Source: Silene latifolia
Taxonomy: Eukaryota > Streptophyta > Magnoliopsida > Caryophyllales > Caryophyllaceae
Direction of reading: 5' to 3'
Length of the DNA stretch: 64,000 bases
Assembly (NCBI RefSeq): GCF_048544455.1
Contig: NC_133536.1
Coordinates: 172,690,325-172,754,324, forward strand
Shown here one piece after another: positions 44,521 to 54,749 of this stretch. The translations under genes and the position numbers were made by a program. The notes under the pieces are model-generated. The model saw only the letters and a list, made by a program, of their open reading frames with translations, did not search any database and was not told where the DNA came from. How positions within the stretch are numbered: position 1 is the stretch's first letter; every line of letters begins with the position of its first letter.

Positions 44521-45588
44521 CCCATTTGTAAATAATCAAAAGGGGGATCCTTTATGTTGTTTTTAGAGTAGAAAATCCTTCTTTAGATTAGATTAGGAGT
44601 AGATTAGAATAGATTACTCTTTAATCTTTCCACAAATTACACATTAATCTCTCCTTAATTATTGTTCAAGTTTATTATTCAAGTTTATTATTGGGTAATT
44701 GAAGATTATTGGGTTATTATTGGGAGATTGACAACCTTCCATCAATCATCAAGTTTCTTCTTTTATTCTTGCTTTATTATTTGGAATCATCTCAAGTTTG
44801 GTATAATCCCTTTACTCTTTAATCTTTATTGTTCATTTCTTCATTTCATTATCATGTTTATACTTGTTGTGATGTTTGACACCATTAATGACATGTTTCC
44901 CATGATAATGAGTGAGTAGTTTCTTTAGCTAGGATTAATGGGTGATTAGGGGAAACCAACATGGGATTGATTCATGCTTAATCTAATGTGTTTTCATAAT
45001 CAAATTGCTTGCTTGTTGTGATGTCAACTTTATGCACATGTTATGTTTGATGAAATGCTAAGCCTATGAATCCTTGCATTTTTACCATCTCTTATCTACT
45101 CAACTTGACTTGTAAGATATAAACCAACTCGAGTCTTGTTAGACCATGCATAGAAGTTGAATAGGAGGAAAGTAAGTCGACTTGTAGGTGTTGTACAATC
45201 TAATCGATTCGGCTCCGGGACCCAACTCTTCCTAAGAACCGTAGGATATAACCCAACTCGGTTTCTCCACAACATTAATTGCTTGCAACCTTGTGAACAT
45301 GTTTGTATGATCAACACCATGAATCCCCCATGACCCCATGATATCCTAGCACTTTTAATCTATTGTTTACATCTTTCCTTTTATTGCTTGTTTTACTTTA
45401 TTGTTTGCATTAGTTTAGACACAACTACAAACCCCATCAATTGTGACACTAGCATAAATTGAGATAGAGAGACTTAGAACCCAAAGCACACCGTCCCATG
45501 GATCGACCTCGACTTACCGCTAACTAGTTGTTTGTTGAGTATTATAAATTGTGTTTGATTGAGAGCCACGACGACACTCTCATCAAAA

Positions 45589-45606
45589 TGGCGCCGTTGC
45601 CGGGGA
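45589..45606 (+). promoter_or_regulatory. Primer-binding site of the non-autonomous element
   Basis: TGGCGCCGTTGCCGGGGA, three bases after the LTR. This is the Athila-type PBS, generally ascribed to an Asp tRNA. Confidence 0.92.
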
Positions 45607-45631
45607 TGGTGCTATGTGATTAAGTTCTTAC

Positions 45632-47098
45632 TTGTTTGTCTATTTTAATTGTGCTTTCACCTTGAGGAACTTGTTCCTCAAGGATTGTTCTTACCATTTT
45701 TTGTGTAGTTTCCATGCTTGTAGTTGTTTCCTTGTCTTAGCTATGATGACCCAAGACTTGGTACATGGAGTATATGGTGGATCTTTTGAGTATGACTATG
45801 GGTATGGGGAGTTTGAGGAGCAAGTCAACACAAACCTACCTTATTATTCGTACAACAAAAATCCTAACTATTACCCCAAATTTTCCCACCATAATCACCC
45901 CACCCAATACCCATTTCACAATGAACTTCAATTGCCACAATACAACCACTTTCACACCTACCCACAACAAGAAGATGAACCCATTGAAAATGTGATTCTC
46001 CAAATGATGGGAGATCAACAAAACTTCTTCAAACAAATACTAGAGGAGAGCCAAAAGTGGGACAATGTTCTTCAAGGCATTGTTGCCCAAAGTGAGGAGT
46101 TGGAGATTCAAATTGCCCAAATGAGAGAATCCCAAGAAACCACCCCCCACCACTCCTTGGACATTTACCATGAATGTGACTTTGAAGGAGTTACCTTTGA
46201 TGAGAAGTGGGAAGAGCCAACCTCATTGAGCTCTTGTGAGTATGAAAGTGTGGTATTTGATGATGAAGACATGAGGTTGAGTAAGCCAAATACTCTTAAC
46301 CTTTGTGAGTATGAGGGTGTATCATTTGATGTGAACATTGAGGTGTTGGAGGAAGAATTAATGAAGAGGAGTGAAGCCCCCATTTATGATTCTTATGGAG
46401 ATAGCGATGATGACGTACCTATGGATGAAGCTTATGCGGGATATGTGTCTTGCAATGAAGAAGAGGAATGGAGTTGTGAGATTGCCTTACTTGAGGAGCC
46501 CATCCTTGAGAAGTTTGAGGTATGCTTCCATGAAGAAGATGAATTCCTTTTCCCCATTTCTCATGAAGACTACTTGGCCCCTACCATGGAGCCAATGATT
46601 GTTGGAGAGGATATGGTGGACCTTCTTCAAAAGGTCAAAGCATCATACAAGAGCTACTTGGTAGCAAAGCTAAAAGAGAAACTTGCACGTGAAGCTACTT
46701 GTGGAAATTTGGCACCCACAATCTCAACTCCTAAGGTATCCGATCATCAATGCCATGAGGATTCTCCTTCCACCTTGGAAGGATTGAAAAATCAAAATGC
46801 TATCATCATCACCAAAGTTGAAAAAGAAGGTGGCAAGTGGAAGTCTCCGGACGAAAATAAACCATACTTCATACCTAGTGATGAAAGGAATCATGGGCTA
46901 ATTGGTTTGAAGCATCGTGAATATCCAAGTGCCAAGAGAAGGAAGAAAACAAGAATGAATGACAAAGTCCCTTGGCCAAGCTTCGTCTTGAAGTTAAGCA
47001 AACCATACTTATGCTTATTTGGAGCTTGTTCACAAGCTTTTGATCTTCTACTAAGAGCCTTGAGCTCTATGGACAAGAACCTTTACAAATTGAACTAG
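45632..47098 (+). CDS. Single ORF of the non-autonomous element, gag-like acidic protein
   Basis: Open for 488 codons. The first 37 residues are hydrophobic and Cys-rich and probably not translated; ATG at 45743 (Met38, MMTQDLVHG) is a better start. Residues 40-110 are rich in Tyr, Asn, Pro and His. Residues 120-170 (VILQMMGDQQNFFKQILEES and on to LEIQIAQMRE) look like a coiled coil and resemble the helical region of Athila-type gag. Residues 182-190, 202-210 and 225-233 repeat a C-(D/E)-(F/Y)-E-(G/S)-V-x-F-D motif. The middle is very acidic, the end basic (SAKRRKKTR). No zinc knuckle and no pol domain. A role in RNA packaging or particle binding is inference only. Confidence 0.75.
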   Translation: MFVYFNCAFTLRNLFLKDCSYHFLCSFHACSCFLVLAMMTQDLVHGVYGGSFEYDYGYGEFEEQVNTNLPYYSYNKNPNYYPKFSHHNHPTQYPFHNELQLPQYNHFHTYPQQEDEPIENVILQMMGDQQNFFKQILEESQKWDNVLQGIVAQSEELEIQIAQMRESQETTPHHSLDIYHECDFEGVTFDEKWEEPTSLSSCEYESVVFDDEDMRLSKPNTLNLCEYEGVSFDVNIEVLEEELMKRSEAPIYDSYGDSDDDVPMDEAYAGYVSCNEEEEWSCEIALLEEPILEKFEVCFHEEDEFLFPISHEDYLAPTMEPMIVGEDMVDLLQKVKASYKSYLVAKLKEKLAREATCGNLAPTISTPKVSDHQCHEDSPSTLEGLKNQNAIIITKVEKEGGKWKSPDENKPYFIPSDERNHGLIGLKHREYPSAKRRKKTRMNDKVPWPSFVLKLSKPYLCLFGACSQAFDLLLRALSSMDKNLYKLN

Positions 47099-49135
47099 TT
47101 TGGTGGAGTCCTACCTCAAACCACCATTTGTAAGATACCCTTTCCCTTGACTTTGCATTACATTTACATTGCATTTAGTGTAGTTTTCGCATGCATTTGT
47201 ATCATATTTCATTTGCATTAGTTAATTCATATAGTATAGTTTGCATTGTAATATGATTCATGTAGATAGTTGCATATAGATTAGAATTCATGCATAGTTA
47301 CTAATGACCAATCCTATTCTTTTCTACACTAGAAATAGTGTTTAAATCGGTTTGGGGAGGTTTGATCATAAGTGACCATAGTTTACTAGAAATCATGCAT
47401 CGTATAGTATAGTTTAGATTGCATTCACTTGTTATATATGTCATATAAAATTGCATTTAGTTAGAGCATGCATTCATTCATACCACATCATTGCATTTGT
47501 ACTTTATTTCAAAAAAATCAAAATTCCAAAAACATGTTTTTCTTTTTCATTCCTACTCCTACATGTACATTGAGGACAATGTCCAAAATAAAGTGGGGAT
47601 GGGAATTTATATTCCAAAAATGCATAAAAATTGAAAAATTTCGAAAAAATCACAAAAATATGTCTTTTAAGTTCATAAAAACAAAAACCATAAAAATTTG
47701 AAAAATTGAAAAATCCAAAAACAAGTTCATTTCCTTTGTAGTGTAATCTTGTATATATTGTTTTATATATTGTGTTTGTTTTATCCTTGTTCACATTGAT
47801 CGACTACGCCACATCCGAGACATGGTATGATCTTTCCAATCTCCTTTTTCCTCTTTATGTTAATGACTATGTGGCTTTATTTTGATTGATGCGGTATAAC
47901 AATGTGAAATTAGGATTGCATTTAGTTTATTTGGCATATTAGTTGGTAGAATCATTTGCATTAGGATGTATATATGCTAGTTGCATCATGGCATGTAGTT
48001 TGCATGGTTAGAAAAATTTTGCGAAACCGTCTACTTGGGAAGCTTGACAAGTGTATATAGGCCCTAGTAGATGCTTTTTATTCTTAAGACTTTGCTTGTT
48101 AGAATACTTGTAAAACACCCTAGGATGTGTCATGCTAGTATCCTTTGACCCATGGATTAAGGCCTAGTCAAGAGTACCTTGTGGTGTGATAACTCCTTGG
48201 CTACCGTTTATTCCAAGGTGACCCTTGAAACCATGCAACCATCATTCATCCATGTTCTACCATATATTTTTGTCATCAAAGGGAATGGGCACAAAAAGAA
48301 ATCAATTTGAGTTCAATGAAATGAAAAGTGAAAGAAAGTTTGCAAAAATGCATCAAATGAAAAGAGGAGCAAAAATAGAACTCCTAAGCTTCAAATACAA
48401 GGCACCCTCGTTACTAATTGGGGTGACTTTGAAAATGTTCACAAGAAAATGCAAAAAGTTAAAAGTTGTCAAGTATTGAAATGCCAAAAATCAAAAAGAA
48501 ATGGCAAGAAAGTGTTCTCAAATGTCAAATGCCAATGAAATTGGGGGGAAAACAAAAATAAAAGCAAACTCCCAAAGTGAAACTCAAATATCTATCGATC
48601 CCTTTTCCATCTTATCCATTTTTGTGCATGGTAGAGAGGGGACGACCCTTCTTCTTGTCTAGGCAAGAGGGGGAATTCCGCGATCCTCTAGTGTTTCTAA
48701 CACCATAGGGAGTCTACTCTTGACAAAAGCATTTAACGATTGAGGACAAAGGTACCCTAGCTTAACACAACTTGGAGGTGATTTATTGGTATCCTTCTAG
48801 GCTTAGTAGTTTGAATAAATTGCATCTATGAAGGATTGTGTACCCTTGAATTGCTTCCCTTGTAGATAATTTCTGCCACTTAGATGAGGAAAGTGGCTAT
48901 TCTTTTTGTAGATGCATCCATTATTTGATTTTGTGTGCTTAATGTTTGGATGTGTCGCCATTTTGGCAAGACCCACCTTGCCTTGCAAGAAGGCATCCTA
49001 CCTCATGGTTGTCTTGTTGTGAGTTGAAGGGGCGGAGTGAGACCCGCTAATTGTCTCATATCGGCTATGTTATTAGGTTAGTTTAAATAAAGGTCTAGTT
49101 TTAGTCACCTCTTTACTCGGGACGAGTAAAGGTTC
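47099..49135 (+). other. 3' non-coding part of the non-autonomous element
   Basis: No gene. Has an internal PPT-like GGTTTGGGGAGG (47350), the phrase TTGAGGACAATGTCCAAAAT with AAGTGGGGATGGG (about 47572-47605), often seen in Athila/Tat 3' regions, and CGGGACGAGTAAAGGTTCGG before the PPT. Confidence 0.7.
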
Positions 49136-49149
49136 GGTTTGGGGATATT
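49136..49149 (+). promoter_or_regulatory. Polypurine tract region of the non-autonomous element
   Basis: GGTTTGGGGATATT directly before the TGATGTGACC start of the 3' LTR. Confidence 0.75.
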
Positions 49150-51085
49150 TGATGTGACCATAATTAGCGCACATTTAGTCCCCTAATTGAGCCTATTTTG
49201 CATACTATTATAGCATTTTATGGCCATTTTATACGTCAAAACCTTCCTATTTGCTTTTCTATCGCATTTCATATGTTTTGTAGAAAAGGAGATAATAAGG
49301 CGGAAATTCCCGTCTTTCGTGCATATTTGGAAGCTTATTGATGATATTAGATGGACTAGTATGAAGAGGAGGCAAGAATGATGACCAAAGAGGTAGGAAT
49401 AAAGAGTATGTAGAAGGCTCATAAGGTTAAAAGCAAAAATGACGAGAAGGGAGGCATTGCATGAAGAAATCGCTCGAAAACCGAACCAAGGGTTGCTCCT
49501 TTGGCTCTGAAAGTATGCTAGATGGAACGGCGTCGAAAAAACAAGCGATCTAGGCTTTTGAATCACTCTAATAGGAGTCCGGATGAGAAAATGACGTCCG
49601 TTTTACAATCCGAGGTCAAACAAAGAAGCTGTTCAGGAATCCGCCCGTCTTCGCAGGAATCCGCCCGTCTTCCCCAAGACGCCCGTCTTCTCTACAATCC
49701 GCCCGTCTTGTGGTTGGGAAAAACAAGAAAATTCACTGGAGGAGAATCCGCCCGGATTCTCTTGAATCCGCTCGGATTCCTCCACCTGAATCCGCCCGGA
49801 TTGCTCCTAATCCGCTCGGATTCCACCGCCCAAATCCGTCCGTCCCGACTTCCATCCGCTCGGATTGTAGCACAGCACGTTTCCATTCTTCTAGCGACGA
49901 TAAGAGAAGCCCTTCTCTCGGACAATCCCGGAGTCTCCCTGCTCAAATCTCAAAAGTGTAATTACTAGTTTAGCCCTTAGTTAACCCTAATGCATCCTCC
50001 CTAATTTCCACTATAAATACCCCATTTGTAAATAATCAAAAGGGGGATCCTTTATGTTGTTTTTAGAGTAGAAAATCCTTCTTTAGATTAGATTAGGAGT
50101 AGATTAGAATAGATTACTCTTTAATCTTTCCACAAATTACACATTAATCTCTCCTTAATTATTGTTCAAGTTTATTATTCAAGTTTATTATTGGGTAATT
50201 GAAGATTATTGGGTTATTATTGGGAGATTGACAACCTTCCATCAATCATCAAGTTTCTTCTTTTATTCTTGCTTTATTATTTGGAATCATCTCAAGTTTG
50301 GTATAATTCCTTTACTCTTTACTCTTTATTGTTCATTTCTTCATTTCATTATCATGTTTATACTTGTTGTGATGTTTGACACCATTAATGACATGTTTGC
50401 CATGATAATGAGTGAGTAGTTTCTTTAGCTAGGATTAATGGGTGATTAGGGGAAACCAACATGGGATTGATTCATGCTTATTCTAATGTGTTTTCATAAT
50501 CAAATTGCTTGCTTGTTGTGATGTCAACTTTATGCACATGTTATGTTTGATGAAATGCTAAGCCTATGAATCCTTGCATTTTTACCATCTCTTATCTACT
50601 CAACTTGACTTGTAAGATATAAACCAACTCGAGTCTTGTTAGACCATGCATAGAAGTTGAATAGGAGGAAAGTAAGTCGACTTGTAGGTGTTGTACAATC
50701 TAATCGATTCGGCTCCGGGACCCAACTCTTCCTAAGAACCGTAAGATATAACCCAACTCGGTTTCTCCACAACATTAATTGCTTGCAACCTTGTGAACAT
50801 GTTTGTATGATCAACACCATGAATCCCCCATGACCCCATGATATCCTAGCACTTTTAATCTATTGTTTACATCTTTCCTTTTATTGCTTGTTTTACTTTA
50901 TTGTTTGCATTAGTTTAGACACAACTACAAACCCCATCAATTGTGACACTAGCATAAATTGAGATAGAGAGACTTAGAACCCAAAGCACACCGTCCCATG
51001 GATCGACCTCGACTTACCGCTAACTAGTTGTTTGTTGAGTATTATAAATTGTGTTTGATTGAGAGCCACGACGACACTCTCATCA
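49150..51085 (+). repeat. 3' LTR of the non-autonomous element
   Basis: 1936 bp, offset exactly 5500 bp from the 5' LTR. Differences seen near 49994, 50308, 50322, 50399, 50482 and 50743. Confidence 0.97.
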
Positions 51086-51090
51086 GTAGG

Positions 51091-51780
51091 TTCAAGTGAA
51101 CCATGTGTCTAGCCAATACACGACCCTAGTGGGTCATCCAAGCCACCTCTTGGGTCCAAGTCAAGTATGTCGACCATTTGGTCAAAGTCAAACCACAAAA
51201 CATCTCTATTAGGACACTAGAGACGTTACGATAAACCCATGAACCATGTTTGGTTATATCACGGGTTAGTCACACCAAGTCGATGTCAAGTCCAAGTCAA
51301 GAAGTTAGTTGAGTCGAGTCATAACCCTTGTTAGGTCTAGACCCCTCTCTCACGTGACCCCTTACTAGTGAGCCATTTAGCTCATTTCCCGAGTCTAGTT
51401 CTGTCTTCGAGTCAAGTTTGAGTCAAAGTTCAAGTTCGTGAGTCGAGTCCTTATTTGTGCATGGGTTTTTGATTCAAATATTGATTGGTTCTGGGTTTTT
51501 CTTGTAGAAAGGCCACCTCAAACTCGAAAGAAAGCAATGGAAGCCACAGTCACTAAGGGGGGAGAGACTTTAGAGTTGATGGTGACTCGATTGGGAGCCA
51601 TTTAGGCTAAGATCAATGGGGAAAACATTGGGCCTACCCAACCAGAGATGACTGAATTGGAAAAACGGTTCAAATTCATTCAAGATCAACTAAAGCTCTC
51701 CCAGGGAAGAGCATCCATTATGAGAACTCTAGGACCTATGCTCCGGTCCAAGATGAACTCCCTAAGAACTTTGTGCTCAC
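51091..51780 (+). pseudogene. Leader and gag start of the Ogre-like element
   Basis: Leader to about 51490, then gag: AMEATVTKGGETLELMVTRL, a stop where the frame reads GAI*AK, and a predicted coiled coil TELEKRFKFIQDQLKLSQGR. It is cut at 51780 by a hAT-like element and resumes at 52542 (LTDIPKFKGTEDPLQHI). Confidence 0.65.
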
Positions 51781-52533
51781 CAGGGGCGGAGCCAGGATTT
51801 TAAATCTGGGGCAGCAAATATAATAAGCGTAAAATTATTTAGAACGATATGAAAACCCCAAAAAGTGTCTTGCATTGCATATAGAAAAATCGAATTCAAA
51901 CTCAACGAAACAATCGTCGAATCCGACAAGTTTAAAGTTTTTATTAGGTAATTCAACAACTTATCTTCATTTTATTTTCCTACAATAACTTTGATTATAG
52001 TTTTGTGATACAAAAAACTGTAACTATTAGTCTATTGCTATGTACTACCTCCGTCCTGATAAATAGTTATATATTTGATATTTTGTGAGGCGCCTTTTGA
52101 AATAGATAATTATTGATCGGAACGGAAGGAGAAATATGGAGTAGGCTTTGATTTTCATATTATAAGAACTTCTTATCTCCATTTTATTATTCTATAAGAT
52201 TTTTTTTGAAGTAAAAAATAAAATTGTTAATAATTGAACATTTGTATTTGCTATGTATGGTCGTCATTGGCAGCTCAATGGAATATAAGGCAAAAAAAAT
52301 TAAAAGAAAAAATAACGGCATAGTGCTTTGAATGAGGGTCGAACTCTAATCTACTGGGTGGTAACCTAAACCCTTTACCACTGATACACTTAAGTTCTTA
52401 TGCTCAGATATGAGCTTCGTCCTAATTATCTATAAATGACCAGATATGAAGTTGTAGATCATTCATCGTCCCAACTGAACTTTTTTTTTGGGTAGCACAT
52501 TCAACCCTTTGCTACCTGCTGGATTCGCCTCTG
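51781..52533. mobile_element. Non-autonomous hAT-like element, 753 bp
   Basis: 8-bp TSD GTGCTCAC at 51773-51780 and 52534-52541. Tips CAGGGGCGGAGCCAG (left) and CAGAGGCGAATCCAG (right, read inward). No transposase. Inserted in the gag of the Ogre-like element. Confidence 0.93.
52333..52387 (-). promoter_or_regulatory. tRNA-like A box / B box pair inside the second hAT-like element
   Basis: On the minus strand TATCAGTGGTAAA (52387-52375) resembles an A box and GAGTTCGACCCTC (52345-52333) a B box. Spacing is close to that in the first hAT-like element (17588-17640). Confidence 0.5.
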
Positions 52534-52541
52534 GTGCTCAC

Positions 52542-53458
52542 TGACATCCCAAAGTTTAAAGGAACGGAGGACCCTCTCCAACACATTCGGTCCTACAAAG
52601 AACACCTTGCCCTGAAAGGTGTACCTGCAAGTATGCTATCTGCCATATGTGCTCAGTCTTTAGAGGAACACCCAGGGGCCTGGTTTTATAACCTTGAACT
52701 AGAGAACTACCCTACGTTTGAGGACGTCACTGTAGAGTTTTTCAAACATTATGCTGATAATGCAGAGATCCAAACCACTATGAGTACTCTGGAACTTATG
52801 ACTCAAAATGACAAGGAAGGGTTCACTGATTTCCTGACCCGATGGCGCAGAGAGCGTGAAGATAGCCAGGAAACCCGAAGAAACAAAAATGGTAGATAAA
52901 TTTGTGAAGAATCTCCGACTCGTCTACCGTGATGTATTGTAGTATCAAAACTTTAGCACTTTCAAAGAATTAACAAGGTGTGGGAGGAAAATCGGAGATG
53001 ACCTCCGAGCTGCTGGGATGGAGAAACCGAAGGGGTATACTGGGGGCTCTTCCTCTAAATCAAAGGCACATGCTAGTGCCAACCACATGCAAGTCATTAG
53101 CCTTACGGGAAGAACTTCCAAAAGGCATTAGCGCTCTAGTCCAAGAGCATTTACTAACATAGCGTGTACCTACACATACGCCTTAGAAAGACTCATAGCC
53201 CAGGGGAAATTGAACCCCATTAGCCCAACTCCTGAACCACCGTTGGAACAACGGAATAAATGGTACAAGCCTGGCACATACTGTGCATACCATCAAGGTA
53301 AGGAGCATGACACGGAAAACTTTTTCCGTATCAAACATGAAATACAAGATATGATCGAGATTGGAACGCTCCCAATCCCGACGGTCAATCCCAACAACGT
53401 GACCAACCCATTTGATGATCACAGAATGTTGTATTTATCGAAGACAATATTTATATGA
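52542..53458 (+). pseudogene. gag of the Ogre-like element
   Basis: PKFKGTEDPLQHIRSYKEHL, GAWFYNLELENYPTFEDVTVEFFKHY and EGFTDFLTRWRRERED form the Ogre-type gag core. A stop at about 52898 and a shift follow. The C-terminal part has CAYHQGKEHDTENFFRIKHE (about 53280), a degenerate zinc-knuckle region where the second Cys is replaced by Phe, and LPIPTVNPNNVTNPFDDH. Confidence 0.8.
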
Positions 53459-54066
53459 CCCATTTGATCCAGCCCGTTTGTCGCCTACAGGATTTCATTG
53501 TAGGGAAAGAGTTCATTGATTGTTCAAAGTACCTTCCAAGCCCGAAGAATGAAGTTCGATTTGGGGATTTTGGTATCGACTGCACACAATACATTCTCCG
53601 GCGTGGGAATGAAATCCATGGAATTTGGGACGATAATGAAGATGACATGTATCTTACCAAAGGAGCGATTGTCCCACGAACCCAAGATAAAATGTTGAAA
53701 CTAAGAAAGGATGTCCTCGGATCCAATCATTTGACGCGATCTGGGCGCCCCTACCAAGTTGAGAAGGCGAGCTACAATACAATTTCCAAGGATGTTCTAG
53801 ATAAGGGATCCTCAAAAGAACCTATTTTAGCCGAGGCACTTAGTGAAGGATCGACCTCAGAGGCTTCCCTTATTAAGCAGCTCCAAAAGACTACGACATA
53901 TGTTGTTATTGGGAGACCAATCTCGAGTTATCTTAAGCACCGACGCCGAACAATGGAAGATGCCAATAGCAAGCTCACCAATTCTGTGAACTTCCTGGGA
54001 ATCCGAAATTCGATGAAAAGAATCGATGAAGAGATGAACAGAGTAATGAGGGGAAAATACTCCTAG
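53459..54066 (+). pseudogene. gag-to-protease linker of the Ogre-like element
   Basis: Open for about 200 codons (53455-54066). The C-terminal half has SNHLTRSGRPYQ and LIKQLQKTTTYVVIGRP with SSYLKHRR, like the segment that precedes protease in Ogre-type polyproteins. The D(T/S)GS protease loop expected next is not present anywhere before RT. Confidence 0.6.
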
Positions 54067-54084
54067 CCCTGGTTTTTGAAACTA

Positions 54085-54090
<6 letters not shown>

Positions 54091-54119
<29 letters not shown>
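54091..54119. repeat. (GA)14 microsatellite
   Basis: Pure GA run where the protease domain would be expected. Confidence 0.95.
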
Positions 54120-54123
<4 letters not shown>

Positions 54124-54134
54124 GCAGGAAGAAG

Positions 54135-54658
54135 TTGGCTTTGAACTACCTAGAATTCATCGAGTATCCCCCCAAGTACATAATCCTCAATGGCATGGAC
54201 GAGAACTCACCCGCATACAAGGTTGGGTCCTCAGAAGACCTAATGGTAGGATATGTATTGCCACGTCATAGTTGGGACGCCACACAGGTGAGCAAGGTAA
54301 CCAAGGCTTGGCATCAGTGGTGGTTTAGATCAGCAAGAAGAATGTTGTACCTAGTGGAGAAAATGAAGGTGGATATAGATTACTACTGCATCACAGACCA
54401 GAAGTTCTACTGCCCTTAGAAGGAGAAATGTTCAAGCTGGATGATGGTTTCGAGTCTGAGTCTGAGTCTGAGTTTAAGTCTGATAAGAGTCCTAAGTTTG
54501 AGTCTAAGGAGTCAGGTGTCGAAGCCACCCCCTCCCAAGTCTTTCCTTGCAATGCACCCCTTTCTAATTCTGGTATCTCAAGGCCTGTCTCGGGTACCTT
54601 TGTTATCTCACCACTAACCTCTGAGCAATTGGCTCAAATGTTAGCGCATTTCGCATAG
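54135..54658 (+). pseudogene. Unrecognised ORFs in place of protease
   Basis: 54135-54419 encodes 94 residues (NYLEFIEYPPKYIILNG, VGSSEDLMVGYVLPRHSWDA, KAWHQWWFRSARRMLYLVEK); 54428-54658 encodes a Ser/Glu/Lys-rich acidic stretch. I do not recognise either. They may belong to the polyprotein just before the Ogre intron or to captured sequence. Confidence 0.45.
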
Positions 54659-54659
54659 T

Positions 54660-54749
54660 TTCAAATTATTAATAATAAGATGAACCAGTTTGCTTACGAC
54701 TTGTTTTATTTACATGACAATTCAATTTTGAAAATAATTGTTTTTGTAG
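54660..54749 (+). other. Probable 3' part of the Ogre-type intron
   Basis: AT-rich stop-containing stretch ending in a pyrimidine-rich ATTGTTTTTGTAG (AG at 54748-54749) before the RT reading starts. Ogre elements are known to have an intron between gag-pro and RT. Confidence 0.45.

Larger units (their letters stand above)
43650..45585 (+). repeat. 5' LTR of the non-autonomous element
   Basis: Perfect inverted tips TGATG/CATCA. TATA at 44512-44520. U3 carries palindromic AATCCG repeats (44136-44370). ORFs of 85-148 codons within it are repeated unchanged or nearly so in the other LTR but resemble nothing known. Confidence 0.97.
43650..51085 (+). mobile_element. Young non-autonomous Athila/Tat-type LTR element (no pol)
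   Basis: 7436 bp. LTRs 43650-45585 and 49150-51085, both 1936 bp (TGATGTGACC...CTCTCATCA), with six differences by eye (about 99.7% identity, no indels). TSD GTAGG at 43645-43649 and 51086-51090. PBS 45589-45606 and PPT 49136-49149 are intact. The 3.56-kb interior has one 488-codon ORF and no protease, RT, RNase H or integrase. It fits a TR-GAG/LARD-like derivative that uses enzymes from a relative elsewhere. Confidence 0.96.
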
